Shown one piece after another: positions 62,202 through 64,000 of a DNA stretch of 64,000 nucleotides; position 1 is the stretch's first letter, and each line of letters starts with the position of its first letter. The stretch covers positions 1-64,000 of the forward strand of contig JAHBTK010000008.1 in NCBI GenBank assembly GCA_019638625.1. The letters are read 5' to 3'. The position numbers and the translations under genes are program-made. The notes beneath the pieces are model-generated. The model made no database searches, was not told the DNA's origin, and saw only the letters and a program-made list of their open reading frames with translations. Source of the stretch: Chitinophagaceae bacterium (GTDB taxonomy: Bacteria > Bacteroidota > Bacteroidia > Chitinophagales > Chitinophagaceae).

Positions 62202-64000
62202 ATGCGATTCATTGCTTTTCGCCAAGTACTGCTATGCAGCTACCGAAACTATAGTACCGTAATGCAAAAAATCTGCTTAGGTATGAAACTGACTGTTATT
62301 TTACTCTTTACTTTCCTAGTACAGGCAAACGCCGGCAGCTACGCTCAAAACGTGACGCTGAAAATGGAAAATACCAGGATTGAAACGGTATTAAAAGAGA
62401 TTACAAAACAAACCGGGTACCGGTTCATTTACGGCAAAACCGAAGTTGCCAAGGCCTCAAGGATCTACATACATGTCGCGAATTCGTCGCTGAAAGATGT
62501 ATTGGACCTGGTATTTAAAGGGCAGGCGCTGTCCTACACCATACGGGACAAATTCGTAGTAATTGCTCCCAAATCTCCGTCTGCCGATCAGCCGGAAGCT
62601 GAGGCGCCGCCGCCCCTGGAAATCAGGGGAAGGGTGCTCTCGGAAACCAACCCGGACCAGCCGCTTCAGGGGGCCTCCATCAGAATAAAAGGATCGGACG
62701 CAGGAACGAGCACCAATTCGAACGGTGAATTTTCCATTGAGATACCGGGCGACAAAGCTACCCTGGTCATTTCATATGTGGGTCATCAAACTGTTGAAGT
62801 GACTGTTTCCGAAGCGAATGCGAATGTAACCGTGGTGTTAAAAGAAACAGACAACCAGACAGAGGAAATAGTGGTGATAGGATATGGCACACAGAAAAAA
62901 CGTGACCTTACCGGTGCAGTCTCATCCGTAAAAGCTAAAGATCTGGTACTGTCTTCAGGGCCGGAGATCGGCAATATGCTGAAAGGAAAAGTGGCCGGGT
63001 TAACGATACGGCAAAACAGCGCCCAGCCGGGCGGGGGCCTGGACATCCTGGTAAGGGGAGCGGGCTCTGTCAATGCCAGTAATGCGCCTTTATTTGTTGT
63101 GGATGGATTCCCTATTGTGGACCTGGTGCAACCCGAAAGCGGTGGCCGTTATCAGGCAGGCACGCAAAGTATCCTTAACTCGTTTAATCCTAACGACATT
63201 GAGTCCATAGAAGTGTTAAAAGACGCAAGCGCCACCTCCATTTACGGGTCAAGAGCCGCTAACGGCGTGGTGCTGATCACTACAAAAAGGGGAAGTGAGG
63301 GTGCATTGAAAGTGCAGTACGCGGGCAATTATTCATTACAGAAATACAATAACCCCTTTGATGTACTGCCGCTGAATGAGTGGATGCAGGTGCGTAATGA
63401 AGCTGCGTGGGAACAATGGCAGTTTGATAACAACGTTTATCCCTACGGCAACAAAACGCAGGAGGAAGCGGAAGCCAACCCGGTAAACGGTCCGTTCAGG
63501 AGATTATATACACAGAATGCCATCAATAATGTCGGTCGCGGCACCGATTGGTTTGACCTTGTTACAAGGGATGGCAAAACCATGCAACATAATATATCCC
63601 TTTCCGGCGGAACGAAATATACAAAGTACCTCATTTCCGGCAACTACTACGACCAGCAGGGGATCGTAAAAAATGCGGATTTTAAACGATATTCAATACG
63701 TGCCAATATAGACCAGGAGATCAACCGGTTTATCAAGACAGGTATAAACCTCACCGCCAGCCGCATTGATAATAAGAACACGCAATTAGGCAGCGATCAG
63801 TACGAGAACTCAGGCATCATCCGCGCTGCTATTCAGCAGGGTCCTCATATTCCTGCCATCGACGAAGAAGGCAACTACCCCCTGAACCCTCAATTGGCCC
63901 TGCAGCCCAACCCGTATTCATTACTTACCATCAGCGACCAGGGGCGGATTGAAAGATTACTCGGTAATTTCTTTGTGGATGTATCCCCCTTAAAAGGACT
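62202..64000 (+). CDS. SusC-type TonB-dependent transporter with STN signalling domain, 3' end missing
   Basis: An open frame of 599 codons runs from ATG at 62202 off the right edge. After a signal segment (MKLTVILLFTFLVQANAGSY, about residues 28-47) comes an STN (secretin/TonB short N-terminal) domain (ITKQTGYRFIYGKTEV), then the CarboxypepD-like domain (GRVLSETNPDQPLQGASIRI), the TonB box IVVIGYGTQKKRDLTGAV, and the plug with VLKDASATSIYGSRAANGVV. The rest of the barrel is cut off. The STN domain and the FecI/FecR genes upstream mark a self-regulated uptake system, and a SusD gene should follow outside the window. The glycan cannot be told. Confidence 0.95.
   Translation, partial: MRFIAFRQVLLCSYRNYSTVMQKICLGMKLTVILLFTFLVQANAGSYAQNVTLKMENTRIETVLKEITKQTGYRFIYGKTEVAKASRIYIHVANSSLKDVLDLVFKGQALSYTIRDKFVVIAPKSPSADQPEAEAPPPLEIRGRVLSETNPDQPLQGASIRIKGSDAGTSTNSNGEFSIEIPGDKATLVISYVGHQTVEVTVSEANANVTVVLKETDNQTEEIVVIGYGTQKKRDLTGAVSSVKAKDLVLSSGPEIGNMLKGKVAGLTIRQNSAQPGGGLDILVRGAGSVNASNAPLFVVDGFPIVDLVQPESGGRYQAGTQSILNSFNPNDIESIEVLKDASATSIYGSRAANGVVLITTKRGSEGALKVQYAGNYSLQKYNNPFDVLPLNEWMQVRNEAAWEQWQFDNNVYPYGNKTQEEAEANPVNGPFRRLYTQNAINNVGRGTDWFDLVTRDGKTMQHNISLSGGTKYTKYLISGNYYDQQGIVKNADFKRYSIRANIDQEINRFIKTGINLTASRIDNKNTQLGSDQYENSGIIRAAIQQGPHIPAIDEEGNYPLNPQLALQPNPYSLLTISDQGRIERLLGNFFVDVSPLKG

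Noticed and set aside
1..64000. CRISPR arrays, insertion sequences, integrases, prophage genes
   Set aside because: I saw no regular repeat-spacer series, no transposase or integrase motifs and no phage genes on either strand.

Overview
The window looks like a chromosomal segment of a member of the Bacteroidota, most likely a Chitinophagaceae-like soil or plant-associated glycan degrader. The signs are two SusC-type TonB-dependent transporters (one with SusD, one with a FecI/FecR pair and a secretin-like N-terminal domain), a one-protein hybrid two-component regulator, a DUF5606 protein, LytS/LytTR signalling, lipoprotein signals ending in Cys, no consistent Shine-Dalgarno sequences, and a tRNA-Lys promoter fitting the Bacteroidota form TTTG-N19-TAnnTTTG. 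Genus cannot be decided from the sequence alone.

Layout. 1-9.4 kb: the 5' part of a secreted esterase with PKD-like repeats (minus strand, cut by the window edge), then a plus-strand run of housekeeping or accessory genes (SBF-type transporter, MscS channel, serine hydrolase, amidohydrolase, DUF5606 protein, M3 oligopeptidase) that converges on an S-adenosylmethionine hydrolase gene at a hairpin terminator. 9.5-10.0 kb: tRNA-Lys, a GIY-YIG gene broken by one in-frame TGA, and a decayed tRNA. 10.1-37.6 kb: a deoxysugar polysaccharide-utilization locus. A minus-strand run of 12 tightly spaced genes reads SusC, SusD, a six-hairpin lipoprotein, a GH43-like propeller, a GH95-like enzyme, a GHL/GH42-like enzyme, a GH43-like/GH29 fusion, a sodium-solute symporter, a lipoprotein mutarotase, a second GHL-like enzyme, LutB and LutA. 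Beside it lie a divergent GH2 enzyme, LutC, an AraC regulator and an SDR dehydrogenase. The inferred job is uptake of a fucose- (or rhamnose-) containing glycan, periplasmic removal of the deoxysugar, anomer conversion, import, oxidative breakdown, and oxidation of the resulting L-lactate by LutABC.

The locus lies between two copies of an 89-bp direct repeat (about 83% identical by hand alignment, ungapped). Each copy carries the 3' end of a GIY-YIG gene running into a tRNA-like D arm. This is the most unusual structural feature of the window and may mark the edges of an inserted island.

38-52 kb: a SnoaL-like protein, a 1374-residue hybrid two-component system, a remnant of an S41 protease, a cupin/DUF1772 pair, an OmpA-like protein, a LytS/LytTR pair, and a dihaem cytochrome c with an FAD monooxygenase. 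52-58 kb: a LacI repressor divergent from an AraC/SDR pair, with two near-identical palindromic operators between them, then an amidohydrolase and an MFS exporter. 58-64 kb: a double-CHRD lipoprotein, a cysteine-free SufE-like protein, and an ECF sigma/FecR/SusC signalling-uptake set cut by the right edge. I saw no CRISPR array, insertion sequence, integrase or rRNA gene.
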